From positions 1-64,000 of the forward strand of contig NCSJ02000183.1 of assembly GCA_002812745.2 (NCBI GenBank): 64,000 nt of DNA, read 5' to 3'. Both the position numbers and the translations under genes were made by a program. Each line of letters starts with the position of its first letter. Position 1 is the first letter of the stretch. Positions 34,554 to 47,661 of the stretch are shown piece after piece. The notes under the pieces are model-generated. The model saw nothing but the letters and a program-made list of their open reading frames with translations, ran no database searches and was not told where the DNA came from. This stretch comes from Scytalidium lignicola. Its lineage: Eukaryota; Ascomycota; Leotiomycetes.

Positions 34554-36618
34554 GGCCCTACTTCTGATAGTCAGCTATAGTAATAAGATTTATCGGAGGT
34601 GCTGTTCTTCCATAACTCACGATTAAACTTCAGAGGGCGAATACAGCTTCGAGTTCCGCTGGTAGAAAACTCAGGCAGTAGAGACGGATAGTGAGCGAGA
34701 AAGAGCCGATAGAGACAGGACTCATATACAAAACCCGTATTGCGCGAGAGACTTGATCAGATATTTATCCTCTGTCATGCAAGATATAGAGCCTCCCCAC
34801 CCAAACTATCGGATGGAAGTATTGAACATATCTGATCCTATTCAGGGATACGGATAGCATCCGCGCATACATGTGATAACTCGTACGGTTGGCGTAAACC
34901 TGTTGGTATGTCCATCTGCATGGGCACGCCCCAACAAGGGAGCATTTCCTATTCTCTGAAAATTTTATAAAAGCTGATGGTAAAAAGATACCTGCACAAA
35001 CCAAAGGGTCGGCGCTTGCGGAGGGCCCCTTCTCGAGCATTCTACCGTAGATGCGGGGGTCTGGGCGAGTCCGTACGTATCTGCAGGAGAACGGAGTCCT
35101 GGGCTACATTGGCCCAAAGTGTATCTGTACCTGTACCATTGGGCTGGTACCCAGTAATTAGAAGCAGTAGATCTTCATGCCTTGGGCCCGGTTCGGGGGG
35201 ACGAACAACTGCAGGTGCTTCCCCGTGTAATTGACCATTTTGTTGGTCTACAGTAGGCCGTGAAAAGTCTGAATACCGTCGTTGCAAATCTGCCCAATTG
35301 TATAGCTCACCGAGGATTTTTACTCCATTTGATTGGTCCAATTTTCAAGGAGGTTCGTCTACATTTTTGGCAACTTACAAGACCAAAATAAAGGATGCAG
35401 AGAGCTTCCTGTTCCGTATAGGAACGCCGACCGTTGCCTGGGTCGGGCGGCCGAGTCCAATTTCTTGTGCATCCAAAACCAACAAATATCACCTCAAAAC
35501 TCCACAATTCAATCAGCCGTTCGAGCGCGAGCGTCTCGAGTTACAGGCTTTTCATTGGTTTTGGTTTTAGCCGGCCCACACCATGCTGCCAAGCCTTGCA
35601 GAGGTTCCCATCTCCATATATTTTTTTGGATACAACAGTAGACTGTGGTGGTAGGGTTCGAAAGAGTCCTTCAAATTTTTAGCTGGTGGATTGGTCATAG
35701 CAAGGTTGATAAAGGCATCCGGGCATTCGAACCTTGACCTCTGCAACTATTACCCACAGTTCGGCAGCAATTTACGACATCGTCCTGCCACCTTCCATTT
35801 CCTCTTGTCAACCAATATTCAGGGTTCCTCTGCTGTCTATACTCTGTTGCAGTAGATCTGGCAGAAAGTTGAGACAGGTTCTAACTTCTAATCTTTCTCA
35901 AGGTCTGGCCCGGGCTTATTTACGGACCATGCAAGGTACCGACGAGGTAGTTGATGCAGCAAAGTGAGAATATCTGATACGCTTGACACTATGATGTATT
36001 GTAATTTACTAAGAGTGGTTGTATTTAAGCAGCTGCTAGTTCGGAAATGAAAGCTGCACACAAGTAAACTTACCAGTATTGATTCTCAAACGGTTGCCGC
36101 ATGGCGTGAGTAAAGGCTAGTTAAGCCTTCCACGCCCAGTGCAGAGGCCCACTAGTTTCAGGCACACAATATCATCTGAACAATCCAACACCGCTTTCGG
36201 AAACTGTTATACTAGGATAAAAGGATTTATCGATTTTGAGAGACATGGTTAAACTTAAAGCAACTATCAGGGCTCGGTGGATTTACCTAATCGACCACCG
36301 ACCCACTATATCCTGCGAGTATCTGCAATTATCAATATCCCACTACTACAAGTCATACACCACTATCGGGTGAAAACGGTCATCGAATCCTTACAGCTGA
36401 TGTCACGATCCATGCTGCATTTTCCTACTCATCGTGTGGCCCCTTCGTTCCTTGCATGATCCAGAAATATACGCAGTAAATGTTTTTCCATATATGGCAC
36501 TGGCCTTTCCTCGGTACCTCTCAACCCTTCCTGTCCACAGCGCTCTTGTCCTCTTCTCTCTCACTTACAAGACAGCTGGGAATAAGGGCCGTCCTGTATT
36601 CAACCGCATAACTAAAAT
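34554..36618. promoter_or_regulatory. Divergent intergenic region between chitinase and LysM genes
   Basis: About 2 kb separating two head-to-head genes. The middle (about 35000-35700) is GC-richer with overlapping open frames on both strands, for example 35042-35341 minus, without a recognisable domain. It may be an old insertion. Promoters for both genes should lie near the two edges. Confidence 0.35.
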
Positions 36619-39365
36619 ATGGTGGTCGCCAGCCTGAGAGATGCTCCTAAGCTCCTCGCTGTCCTTTGGGTGATACCCAGCTTTGTTACAAGCTATAGTA
36701 CTCACAGATCTGAGGTGATATCATATGGCAATCTTCATGATCAACATTTTAATCTGAGTGTTGCTAATATCACTTATGGTGGTAAAGTCGATGTAGCCTT
36801 TGCTGGATTTTCCATGTTCGCGAATGGATCACTGTCTGGCTTGAACCTAACATCGGCTTATGAGGCTGCCTTGTACCAGACGATCAACTGTGATGCTGCT
36901 ACTTCGTCACTAATGACGAATGGTTATGTAGGCAGCTTCAGAAATTCAACATTGACGAGCTTAGTGTGTGATACAGGCTGTGGGAATTCGATTAAACAGC
37001 TGCATAACAGTGTTTTAGCAAACTGCAGCCAGACAGCTGCCATGGTTCCCGGCCTCCCTTTCTTAGGGCTTGTTGATCTGTTCTGGAGCAACTGGAACCA
37101 GTCATGCTTCGTCGATCCTGTCACCGGTGATAACTGCAATGGTGAGAGAAGACTTTAGTTAGGTGTATTGGTGAATTGAGTGCTAATTTCCTGTCCAGAT
37201 GTCATTGCCGCTTTCCCAAACGCTACAGACCTGTCTGATCTTCCAACCTCAGATTTATGTTCATACTGCAACGTAGAGAAACTTGCACTGATGCAGGCCG
37301 ATGCATACACGGCTGTGTATGATGATAACTGGGAGTCAGTGTACGAATACGTAGCCGGAGCCTGCAATCTCTCAATAGCCAACTTTAATGCCACAACAAG
37401 TGTTTTTAACGTGACTATACCGGCACAAAAACTTAACTGTGTGTCTGGCAATATGTATACGACCAAGGAAGGCGATACCTGTGACTCAGTTGCACTTGGA
37501 AACGGTGTATCAGCGGCGACCATGTTCTATATCAACCTCAACATTCTCAATTGCTCTGCTATTGTGCCAGGGACGAGTCTTTGTCTACCCCTAACATGCA
37601 TCAATCTCTATACAGTGAAACTTAATGACACATGTACTAGCATTGCCGTGGATGCCGGGATAAAGACACGGGATGTCCTCTCCTACAACTCGCAACTTAA
37701 CTGGAACTGTACCAACTTGCAATCAACAAACCCTTATTGGGGCTCAACGCTGTGCGTGTCCAACCCGGGAGGAACTTATACTGGCCAAGCATTGAACAGC
37801 TCAACATCAACCGGACCCACAGTCATCAGCCCGCCTACTAGCTCAATCGTGGCTCCAAGCACAACTCTTGACTGCGGTGAGTGGTATGTGAACGATGGGA
37901 ACTTGAATCTCACATGCGTACAGCTCTGTTTGGAATACGAGATTGCCATCAACCTTCTCATCGAGGCCAATCCGTCACCGAATAAGGCAGACTGTGATGT
38001 AGACTTGGTCTTAGGGGATGCCTATTGTGTTAACCCGCTGCCAGGCTGGGACTGGGGAAACTCTACCTCTACAAATGGCACCTCTAGCACTATCTTGACG
38101 AGCACGACTGCTACGGCTACCATATCTTCGTCGAAGTCGCTGACTACAACCATGACCTCCGCCAAAGCCTCTACTACGACCACATCATCCGTGACACCAC
38201 CTGGCCCAACACAGTCTGGTATCACCAGTGCTTGTAATCAATACTATTTAACTATTTTAGGTAAGCCAGCATTTAGATTCACATTATGTATGCTTCAATT
38301 TCAGCTATTTGCTAACTGTGGAAAATCAGGTGACTCATGCTCTGCTATTGAAGCAAAATATGATATTACTTTTGCCTAGTTCTATGCCTGGAATCTGGCA
38401 ATTAGAAGTGACTGTACAAGCCTCTGAGTAGGCGAGGCATATTGCGTTGGAGTCTCTGGATCTACGACTGCTCTTGCAACAAGCAAAACTTCTACAGCAA
38501 CCCAGTCATCTGTGACACCTCCTGGACCAACTCAATCTGGTATTACTAGCGCTTGTAATAAATATTATCTAACTGTCTCAGGTAAAATCAAGCTCTACAC
38601 AATGCAATTGAAGTTGTTTCGCTGATTTTGCAAAATAGGTGACTCGTGCGCCGCTATTGAAGTAAAGTTTAGTATCACTTTTGCCCAATTTTATGCCTAG
38701 AATCCAGCAATTGGAAGTGGTTGTACGAGTCTCTAGGTAGGAGAGGCATATTGCGTTGGGGTCTCTGGATCCGTCCTTACAACAACCACCACACCTACAA
38801 AAACGGCGACATCTCTGACGCCCCCTGGACCGACGCAGTCTGGCATTACTAGTGCTTGTAATAAATATTATTTAACTGCTTCAGGTGAGTTGAGATTACT
38901 GCTATGTGAATGACTGAAATTAGATTACTTTTACTGATTTATTGGATTATGTACTGATTTTTAATATACAGGCGATTCGTGCTCTGCTATTGAAACAAAG
39001 TTTAGCATCACTTTTGCTCAGTTTTATACTTGGAATCCGGCAATCGGAAGTGGCTGCACAAATCTCTGGGTCAGCAAAGCTTATTGCGTCGGAGTTTCAC
39101 CTCCTGCACCGACTCAACCTGGTATCACTAGTTCTTGTACTAAATATTATGTGACTGTTTCAAGTAAGTTAAAATAATCATATGTATGTGTAGTTGGAAT
39201 TGTGCTATTTGCTGACTTCTTTTCTTCTATACAGGCGATTCGTGCTCTGCTATTGACACAAAATTCGGTATCACATTTGCCCAATTTTATGCTTGGAACC
39301 CAGCTATTGATAGTAGCTGTACAAGTCTTTGGGTTGACGAAGCATACTGTGTCTCTGTATCTTAA
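36619..39365 (+). pseudogene. Multi-LysM chitin-binding protein, RIP-type stops in two modules
   Basis: Six exons: 36619-37141, 37199-38260, 38330-38581, 38639-38884, 38972-39163, 39235-39365. Every intron is phase 1 and the three repeated inner exons (252, 246, 192 nt) are whole-codon units. The total is 802 codons. A hydrophobic N terminus (LLAVLWVIPSFVTSY) suggests secretion. LysM modules appear as YTTKEGDTCDSVA and YTVKLNDTCTSIA, then four near-identical C-terminal copies (GDSCSAIE ... [11 protein letters not shown]) separated by Thr/Pro-rich linkers. Copy 1 has TAG 38377 and TGA 38425; copy 2 has TAG 38698 and TAG 38734; copies 3 and 4 are intact. LysM proteins bind chitin oligomers. Pairing with a subgroup C chitinase is a known fungal arrangement. 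A protein cut at the first stop would keep the early LysM modules. Confidence 0.8.
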
Positions 39366-42300
39366 TATCCGAATTAGAATATTATAGGTTTATCTAATAC
39401 ACAGATATCTCTTTCTAGAGAGCCATAGTCTTCGAAGAACTATCTTTTCTTGATATAGCCTGTCCAGAGTTATAATATCTTGATAATTCTGGAATCCCCA
39501 GATTATTATTATTAATAAGTTCCCAAAACTTTCTGGAATTCTATGTTATATTATATTTTATAAAATTAGATAATATGATATTATAACAAAAAAATACTTT
39601 TTTGTCAGATAATATATCTTTTAACTTGGTATATAAGATGTTGAAGTTACGGAAGGAATAAAAGTGTATGATACAGGTTCAGAGCCGTAAAAAGACTTGA
39701 TTAATATGTGAGCTAGAGTAAGTCTCTATATACAGGTTTACGTACGGCAATACAGCTATAATAACTACCGTAGAACTCTGACAGTAACCGTAAAGCATAT
39801 GTAACAATACTACGCTCAAATCCTACGAATAGGTGTTAATAGCAGTGAACTCCACTATGTAGAGGTTTGCAAAGAACATGGCTAATTGTTGGTGAAGATG
39901 GCAGAATTACTGTAATATTCGAATAATTCAATAATAAATATAAAAATATTTATGTAAATATTTATTTTTAATTATTAGTTAGTTATAAGATATTATAATA
40001 CTTAATAATCTTAAATAAATATCTAGTATTATATAGTTTGATATAATAAAAAATAATTCAAATTTAGGATAATATAAAAATTATATTATTTATAAAACCA
40101 TGCATAAGACTACTACCGATTCAGTACACTTGGCCAATCTCGCAAGGAGGACAGGTTATTGTTATTCCAAAATAGAATTTGGATATACTGTAATATGCAA
40201 ATGATAATATGACTGAAACAATACTTTAAGTATTAGAGCTTCATACAACTTGGTGAAATTGAAATATGAACAAATTATTTTGTACAATGCTTTTCGTTCA
40301 ATTTCAAAGGTATCTCTTGCTTAACTCCAAGAAAACGGAGAAAGTCTGACATATAACAGGAAACGGTTTTGATTGCCCCACTATATCCATATATATCGTT
40401 AACGCCTTTAAACACATATCAACATATAAATATACAAGAACCTGACGAATAATAATTATATATAGATTACATTCAATAATGAGATTAAAGCATATAACAT
40501 AGGCTAGTACAAAGGAGGAGTTATCTGTAGAGAATTGAATTAGATAAATACATAGCATTAGTACTCTTTTAGGCTTAGCCATGCAGAATAGAACTTCATC
40601 ATCATTATATTGTTAGCACCTAATCCCACAACATTCTGTAACAGGTTAACTTATACCAAAGAGTATGTTAACACTTGTTAAAGGCTATAGTCTAGATCCT
40701 CAGATCATAGATCAACTGTAAGACAAGCTGATACTACAAGACTAAAACAAAGAACCATACAACTACCCTTTCTACAGACTTTCTAGTAACTTCTACTTAG
40801 ACAAGGTACTAAAAGAGTACATTGAAGTATGTATACTATTCATAAAATCAAAAACTAAGGCTGATATAGTCACCAAATTAAACTATAAGCTAAGAGCATA
40901 CAGCTTAAGTCCTCTCTACTATACTTAACAACGTTATATTAGAACAAGAATACCAGATCTTGTATTATAATATAAAAACGTCTTATAACTTAAAAGCTTA
41001 AAAAGACAACTACTGATAAAGTTATGATAATCTTAATACTTAAAAAGTTTAATAACAGTAATGGCTTGCTTAGTTTTGAAGATAACATAATGTCTTTAGA
41101 AAGCAAAGAACTACTAAGTACAATACTTAATATACTATAAACGTTTAATAAACATAGTAGTGGTTATAATTATATATTAATTTAAGTTTGAAAGTAATAT
41201 TGTTATTAAGCATTATACACTAGTTAAGCAATAGATAAAGCATTTTCATGCTGAAGAAGCTTTAAGTAATTTATAAGAGTTTTACATAACATTAAGATAT
41301 AAACGTTGAGATAATAATTAAGCATATACTCATTATTGAAAAGAAGATTAATATAATAATCTAATAAATTATCTTCATTATTAAAGTTATTGTTATTAGA
41401 AGAGGAATTATCATAGTAACTTTATTTTGTTAATTACTATTCATTAAAATCTGTAAAACTAATAGTTCAATTTTATTCAGTCTTATTCAGTCTTCTTCAA
41501 TCATTTATAAAATGTTTATTTACTTGTTTTATCTGTCTTATTCAAAAGTAGTTAAACTCTCTTTAATTTGTTTGACATTATCTCCTTTATATGTATTATA
41601 AATAGAGTTAAGTTTGAGCTATAATTATATAAGTATGAATCATTATATCTTAAGGCTTAGTAGATTATATTTGATCTGTACTAAATGTTAACAAATCTTG
41701 TATGTATACATTAAAGAAGGATATACTCTACTTTGAGAAGAAGTAGTCCTTATACAATTTTGACTATGCTTAAAAGCTAGATCAATTATAAATTGCCTTT
41801 AGAGTATTTTTCTTTGCTTAATATTAATACTAATTCTCCTAAGGTAATTAAAAAGGTCAATTAACATAATTTATGAAAAGATTTCTTACTCTTACTAATT
41901 GTAATCTGTTAAGTAAAATGCCTTAGAGTTTAGTAATAAAATATATATATACTTAAGAAAAAGTACAATGCCAAATCATAACCTCTCCATCTTAACAAAT
42001 GTTCAATCATTTAATACTAAGTACATATAAGATTACAAGATTGTTTATGTTTATTGTTAATGTTAATAAGGTACTTATCTATCTACTTATTAACCTTTTA
42101 ACGTTAGCAAGATTGTTAAAATATCCAGATTATACTTACTTCAGAAGGATAAGTCAAAGAGGTTACCTTATGAATATATATTAAAACAAATCTAATTAAT
42201 CAAGTAAGTAAGGCTACTCATTAAAAAAGGATTTTGTTAAAGTTAAGCTAATTTGTATGTTAACAAAAGGCAGCTAACAGCTTAAGTATAAATAGTATAT

Positions 42301-42612
42301 CTTTGAAAAAGGTCAATTGGTTAATTTGCAACTCCTTAGAATAATTAAATATAATCTAAGCAATTTTGTGAATATCAAATGTCATAAGTTGAAAAGTTTC
42401 AATCTACATTATCTATTCTTCTACTATTAACATTCTTTTTACAACTTCTTAGGTATACTTTAAAATATCATTTAATTTTCCTTAATTAAGCTTTGCTTTG
42501 TATAAGTATTATTTCTTCAAGGTATAAAAGTCTTAATACTGAATTGAATGGCTATATGAATTTGATTTTAGTTTAAGTACTTATAAGGACTAAATCTTAA
42601 AATCTTCTTTTG
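39366..42612. other. AT-rich block, degraded transposon DNA
   Basis: Very AT-rich. A plus-strand frame at about 40750-41420 reads for many codons with TAA, TAG and TGA interruptions, consistent with a RIP-hit element, but no domain can be named. Short frames (40304-40582, 41999-42184) are not supported as genes. Confidence 0.35.
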
Positions 42613-42620
42613 CTTAAATG

Positions 42621-43199
42621 TAGACTGGCCGGACCGTTGCATTAGACCGTGGTCCCGTCCGGACAAGACCGTAAGCCACACGGTCTCGTCCGCAAAAATT
42701 TAAGCGAGACCGTAAGCCACACGGTTCGNTCTCAAGGTTTTGAGACCGAACTGTGAAACAGTCCTCACTTTTGTTGTCAGACCAGACCGTAGTCTCACGG
42801 TCTGGTCTCAAAATTTTAATCTCAGACCGTGGACTGTACAGTCTGGACCGTGAGACTATAACGCTAGACCATAACAATAATATAACCTAAATTGGAAATA
42901 AGCTTTACCTGATTAAGGAATATTAGCGTCAGACCATACAGTCTGGCTAGACCAGACCGTGGAGACCAGACTATACGGTCTAACACTAATATTCAGTCCT
43001 CACATTTGTTGTCGGACCAGACCGTAGTCTCATGGTCTGGTCTTAAAATTTTAGCTTCAGACTGTAAACTGTACGGTCTAATCTCAAAATTTTGGCTTTA
43101 GACCATGGTCTGTACGGTCCAGACCATACAGACCACGGTCTCGAAACGGTCCCCACAAAACCCACGGTCTGGTCTAGTCTGGACTGATCGGCCAGTCTA
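42621..43199. mobile_element. 579-bp non-autonomous hAT-type element with 8-bp target duplication
   Basis: Terminal inverted repeats TAGACTGGCCG (42621-42631) and CGGCCAGTCTA (43189-43199). Both sides carry the identical 8-bp word CTTAAATG (42613-42620 and 43200-43207), the target-duplication length of the hAT superfamily. The interior is packed with dozens of GACCGT/ACGGTC/TCTGGTC words in both orientations, the kind of subterminal repeats that hAT transposases bind. There is no open frame. The contrast with the surrounding AT-rich DNA and the perfect duplication indicate an insertion younger than the RIP of the host block. Confidence 0.85.
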
Positions 43200-43207
43200 C
43201 TTAAATG

Positions 43208-45746
43208 TATAAAGCTTGAACTTTTGCAAGAACTTCTAAGTACTTATCCAGTTTTAAGTACTTAGAAGTATAACTATCATCCTCAATAGAGAATTATAAT
43301 CTGTTTATGTCAATTAGGCTAAGGTATAATCATTACTTAAAAACACTTACTCTATCTCCAAAATAACAACTTTATAACTTGTATTTTTAAGAAAATGCTA
43401 ATTATAAAGGTTCTGAGTAATTTCCACAATTGTATACTTGTAAATATTTACTTTAGATATAACTTTAAAAGCTAAGTAGTATATCTTATACTCATAATAT
43501 GTAAAGTTATAATTATAACAAAATAATATGAAAATGAAACAAACTTGATAATATTTATTATTAACAATTATTATAAAGTTAATAGAAGTCTGTTAAAATA
43601 GATTAAGAGAGTATTAAGTCAATCTCTTCTTAACTGTAAATATTTTTNACTAAACAATGTCCAAATTGAAATTCAGTTAAAGGAGGACTTGGTAAAAAGC
43701 TTGAATAAGGTATATTATAAGACAATGTATAAGAATAAAGAAAAGTACTAAAAAGCAAATCCTAACTTAAGTCAAAATATTAAAAAGCAAGTCCTAACTT
43801 AGGTTAAGACTCTATGTTTAATCTAATAACATTTATACTAATTAATATAATGTTATATTACTACTTACATTTAAATTCCTTAAAGAACTATTAACTAATT
43901 AGTTTTATGTACAACTAAATTTAATTTAAATCATTATACTTAACTTAATATACCCTTTGATATATTGTTTACCCTTAGTTTCTACTTTATATTAACATCA
44001 ACTCTCTTGAACATGTTAAGAGTATACATTGCTTTATTACTACTACTCAAACTAACAAACATTAATATCTTAAAAGTTATACTCTATTACTTTGGTTTTA
44101 ACTTTACTAAACCCCCTTTGTCTATTGTTTATTACAATCTGCTTAGTGTATTAACAACCCTTAAAACCCCTTATCATCTTATAATATAAGTATACTACTT
44201 ACTTATCAATGCTTAAACTAATAAGATAAGTATATTCATGAAGATAATTTGCAAAAGTAAGGATAATACTAATATCTAATTAACAATTATATAATTATAA
44301 TATTCTTAAAGTGATTAAAACACATTATAGTCAAGAATTCCTAGTATAATGTTCTTATTTGAATATTAATCTTATTATAAGTACAATATAACCAAGCAAA
44401 GTAGTTTATAATATATTTTGTTTTGCATTTAAGCTAATCACTATTACTATTAATCTAAACCTTGACTAATATCATATATAATTATATTCAAGTCAAGTTT
44501 CAATGTAAGCATGTTAAGTATACTGTTCAAGCATAATATACAAAATACAAGACAACTTATAAACACTGTCCTCTAAATGTTATAATAGTAGAATTCAGGT
44601 AATCTTATTCATTACCTGGTTATTAAACTATTACTTACAATTAAAATAGATTAAATAAGTAATATAGTCAATAATTCTTTACAAAACAAATTAACAATCT
44701 AATAATTATATAAGTAACTGTTATAACCTAGCAATCTACTTTAGTTGAGTATACCAAGTTAAGGTTAACAAGTATACCTAATAATAACAACAGTATTCTT
44801 ATTACATCCATGGATAATAATACTCTCCCTTACATTTTATAACGTTATTATTGTTATTAATATAGCAAACCCTAGGTTGAGGTATGAGGGCTAAGCTTTA
44901 AAAGTATAATGGAAGTTACAGAATAAGACAACCAAGTTGTAATTGTATAATATTTTATATATAAATAATAAACTAAATTAAGCTATGAAGTCTAAGCCTT
45001 GGAGTATAACAAAAGTTGTAAAATTAGACAATTAAGTTGTAATCCCTTAGTATTTTATGTATTTATCTGTTAAGTCTTTAATACACATAAATATAATCTT
45101 GAACATCTTATTAATTCTTTTTTCTTTTAGTAATTAATCTATTATTTTGAAAATCTTATCTTAAGTATTTTAAATTATTCTTTCCTTAGAAACTTTCAAC
45201 ATGTCTATTATATATAAGCCTAATATTCTATACTTGTAATGGATTCAGTGAAGGAGAGTTCTTCCAGAAGCAATTTACTCCTCTACAACTACTAAAGCTG
45301 CAATTATACTGTTAAAAGTTGTTATCTTCTCAGGTATATCTTTAATTTATATATATCTTACGTCTATCTTCTAAAGAGAGTTGACATCCTTCTAGTCATC
45401 ATTAGCAATGTCATGTATTACGTTTTGAATGCTCTTTCCCCAGATGTACTAAGAAAGTTGCACTTAAGAAGGATATAAAGCAGTATAAAAAAACACATGA
45501 AGATATCAAATGTGAAAAATTTTTCTATACTATACCTAGTTACAAGAAGTGGTTTAGCAGAAACAATAATCTGAAGAGACGTCAAATAACATATTCAGAT
45601 TCTAAGATCTGAAATATACTTAGTTTAAAGTTAATAAATATACACTTAGGATTTCGATATAATATTTCAAATATTAACGTAGATAATAAACATGTTCGTT
45701 TAGAATTCCCTCGGAAGAGTACTAAGTCTCTTGCCCATCTGTCGAT
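43208..45746. other. AT-rich block, nothing named
   Basis: Degraded AT-rich DNA with chance open frames such as 43965-44189. No readable domain. Two near-repeats around 44870-44980 and 44980-45060 (sharing TAAGC...AGTATAA...AGTTG...AATTGTA-type order) suggest a further decayed repeat. Confidence 0.3.
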
Positions 45747-46013
45747 TCAACCTCCATTTCTTGCCTGACGTTGCAAAGTTCTTTCTTGCTTCTTTTTACT
45801 CCGATATAGTATAAACTCATGGATTTCAGTCCATGTAGAGCCTTCTTCTACCAACTTGACAATCATCATATCCTCTTGTACCGTCCATGAGACCTCCTTC
45901 ATCGAGCGCTTTAACGTTATAGCATAGATATCAAGTATCCCCTTAGGCCTGGGGTTGCGTAAGATCGTGTAAAACAAATCAGGCATAAATATCTGTTCCC
46001 GCCCATACGCCAA
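45747..46013 (-). CDS. Short Myb/SANT-like open frame within a repeat
   Basis: 88 codons with an ATG at 46013. The segment WTVQEDMMIVKLVEEGSTWTEIHEFI looks like one Myb/SANT-type helix-turn-helix repeat, and a basic C terminus follows. The 5' part of the frame (about 45935-45993) is shared with the repeat at 19480-19543, so this may be a transposon fragment rather than a host gene. No introns or neighbours help. Confidence 0.35.
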   Translation of the reverse strand: MAYGREQIFMPDLFYTILRNPRPKGILDIYAITLKRSMKEVSWTVQEDMMIVKLVEEGSTWTEIHEFILYRSKKKQERTLQRQARNGG

Positions 46014-46110
46014 TACAACTCATTCGCTAATGGGCTAGGCCATTGGCCAACGGTCTAGCCTATACACCAATATGGCCATTTACGTATGGTCTAGCCCATA
46101 CGCAAATAGC
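45990..46110. repeat. Short duplicated motif block (GGTCTAGCC ... CATACGC)
   Basis: The word GGTCTAGCC followed by TATACACC or CATACGCA occurs at about 46049 and 46088, with further CATACGCC/GGGCTAGGCC words nearby, some inverted. It lies at the end of the transposon remnant at 46184-47050 and may be its terminal repeat region. Confidence 0.35.
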
Positions 46111-46183
46111 CACTTTTCAGGCCACTTTTTGAGCTATTCTGACAGTTATTTTGAGCTATTTTGAGTACGAATCAATTGCTAAT

Positions 46184-47050
46184 CTAATCAAAATCAACAG
46201 CTACTCCTTCGCCAGCTAAACTAACAATATTGCTTATAGTATCTGCCCTTGCACGCTTCCTTTTGGAGTTAGAATTGGAGCTTTCAGATGGCTCAATTAA
46301 GGCCTTTTCAGTGTGAATTACAAGGCTTGATAGTTAACCACAATCATGCTCATCCTTATGGTAGTGTACAGTATATTCCTTTCCTTCTTTAAAGCAATAA
46401 CATCTTTTAGTATTGCACTGACCTTTACACTAACATAATATCTTAATTCATTGACTTGTAAATGCCTCTTTAGTTGCTAAAGTCAACGTAACTTGTTTTG
46501 TGCTTTCTGGAATAATAATATAAGGCTAAAGACTTTGGTCAACTACTCTTAAATCCTTGGTTAGCATAAGACAGTTAATAATTCCTGATTGAGTAATAAC
46601 CTTATATCTATGAGAGTGTAGTTCATCTAATATTCGTCTGAATAATCGTCAATTATTAGTAATTGTTCTATCTTCCCTTGGAATCTTAATTGAAACAATA
46701 TCTCCAGTCTTAAAATGTTGAATATCATGACGTTTTAAATACTTTTCCATCATCTTAACTCTTGCTTTTTGAGTTGATTGTTAAGCTTTTTGAATTATTA
46801 GATCACTTGATTGAATTGTTGTAGTAATTGTTGTAACCATAGAAGATTCAAATTCAATATTGGTTTTGGCATCAAACCATTCCTCAGGAGAATTCCTAGT
46901 TGACAAAGTAATTTGTACATTGATCTCTGAACTTGTTTTAAGGCTAATTCGCATAGTAACTTGAGAACATTATTGTAATTGAATATTGATATTAACTGTT
47001 GAATAGTCTTCATACAATTGAGGATCAATTGGTATATCACTTTAAGTAGT
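46184..47050 (-). pseudogene. Integrase-type transposon protein remnant with Cys-rich C terminus
   Basis: A long minus-strand frame with scattered TAA/TAG stops ends at 46184-46186. It reads HFKTGDIVSIKIPREDRT (chromo/SH3-like segment after an integrase core), then a Cys cluster CKGQCNTKRCYCFKEG and HKDEHDCG, then a basic nuclear-signal-like KRKRARAD tail. This order is typical of fungal integrase-bearing DNA transposons of the KRBA2/Ginger type (family named from memory). The integrase catalytic part upstream is not readable. Confidence 0.5.
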
Positions 47051-47661
47051 AATAATTAAACTAATTTCTAGACTTAAAACATATATTAGAGGTTAACTCT
47101 CTCTGCGTGAACGGCGGTTTTCATGTGTGTCAGGTGCACAATGTTGGAATCCCAAATAGGAGACTTTCTGGAACAATGAGATCGAAGCCTAGTGAGGCGC
47201 CAGCGTCCGGTAGCCTGAACGCAATGGGCGCCTGGAGAATGCGTTTGGCACTTAAACAGCGCTTCCGCCTATTTTGCAATCACACGTTAGATGTACACGA
47301 ATAAGAAAGCATCCTGATGATGCTGCTCTATGTTGCGGAATGATAGCTCATTCACATATGTAGAGAGGGAATGCTGCAGATAAATGTTATGCGAGTAAGC
47401 ACGAGGAGAAGGTATGCTCTTGAAGTGAGAGAGATTGATGTAAGTTATGCTAGATGCAATATATTTACGGCATGATCTTCTGACCTAGTTAGGCTTGTTG
47501 AAACCCATGGTTTGCATGGTTTGAACAAGCGGGAGATCCAACTGATATATCTACAATGGGAGTATGTGCGGAATAGGACCCTTAGGATAGACCGGGCTCA
47601 CGGTGGCGTATGCGTATTGTTCCTTGTACTATGTGGATATTAGATATGTCTCATATAGATA
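47051..47661. other. Intergenic; 3' flank of the GST gene
   Basis: Balanced composition returns at about 47100. A 65-codon frame at 47107-47304 has no motif. This is the left boundary of the enzyme island. Confidence 0.3.

Noticed and set aside
35042..35341. 99-codon minus-strand frame between chitinase and LysM genes
   Set aside because: No motif and competing frames on both strands; left as possible insertion debris.
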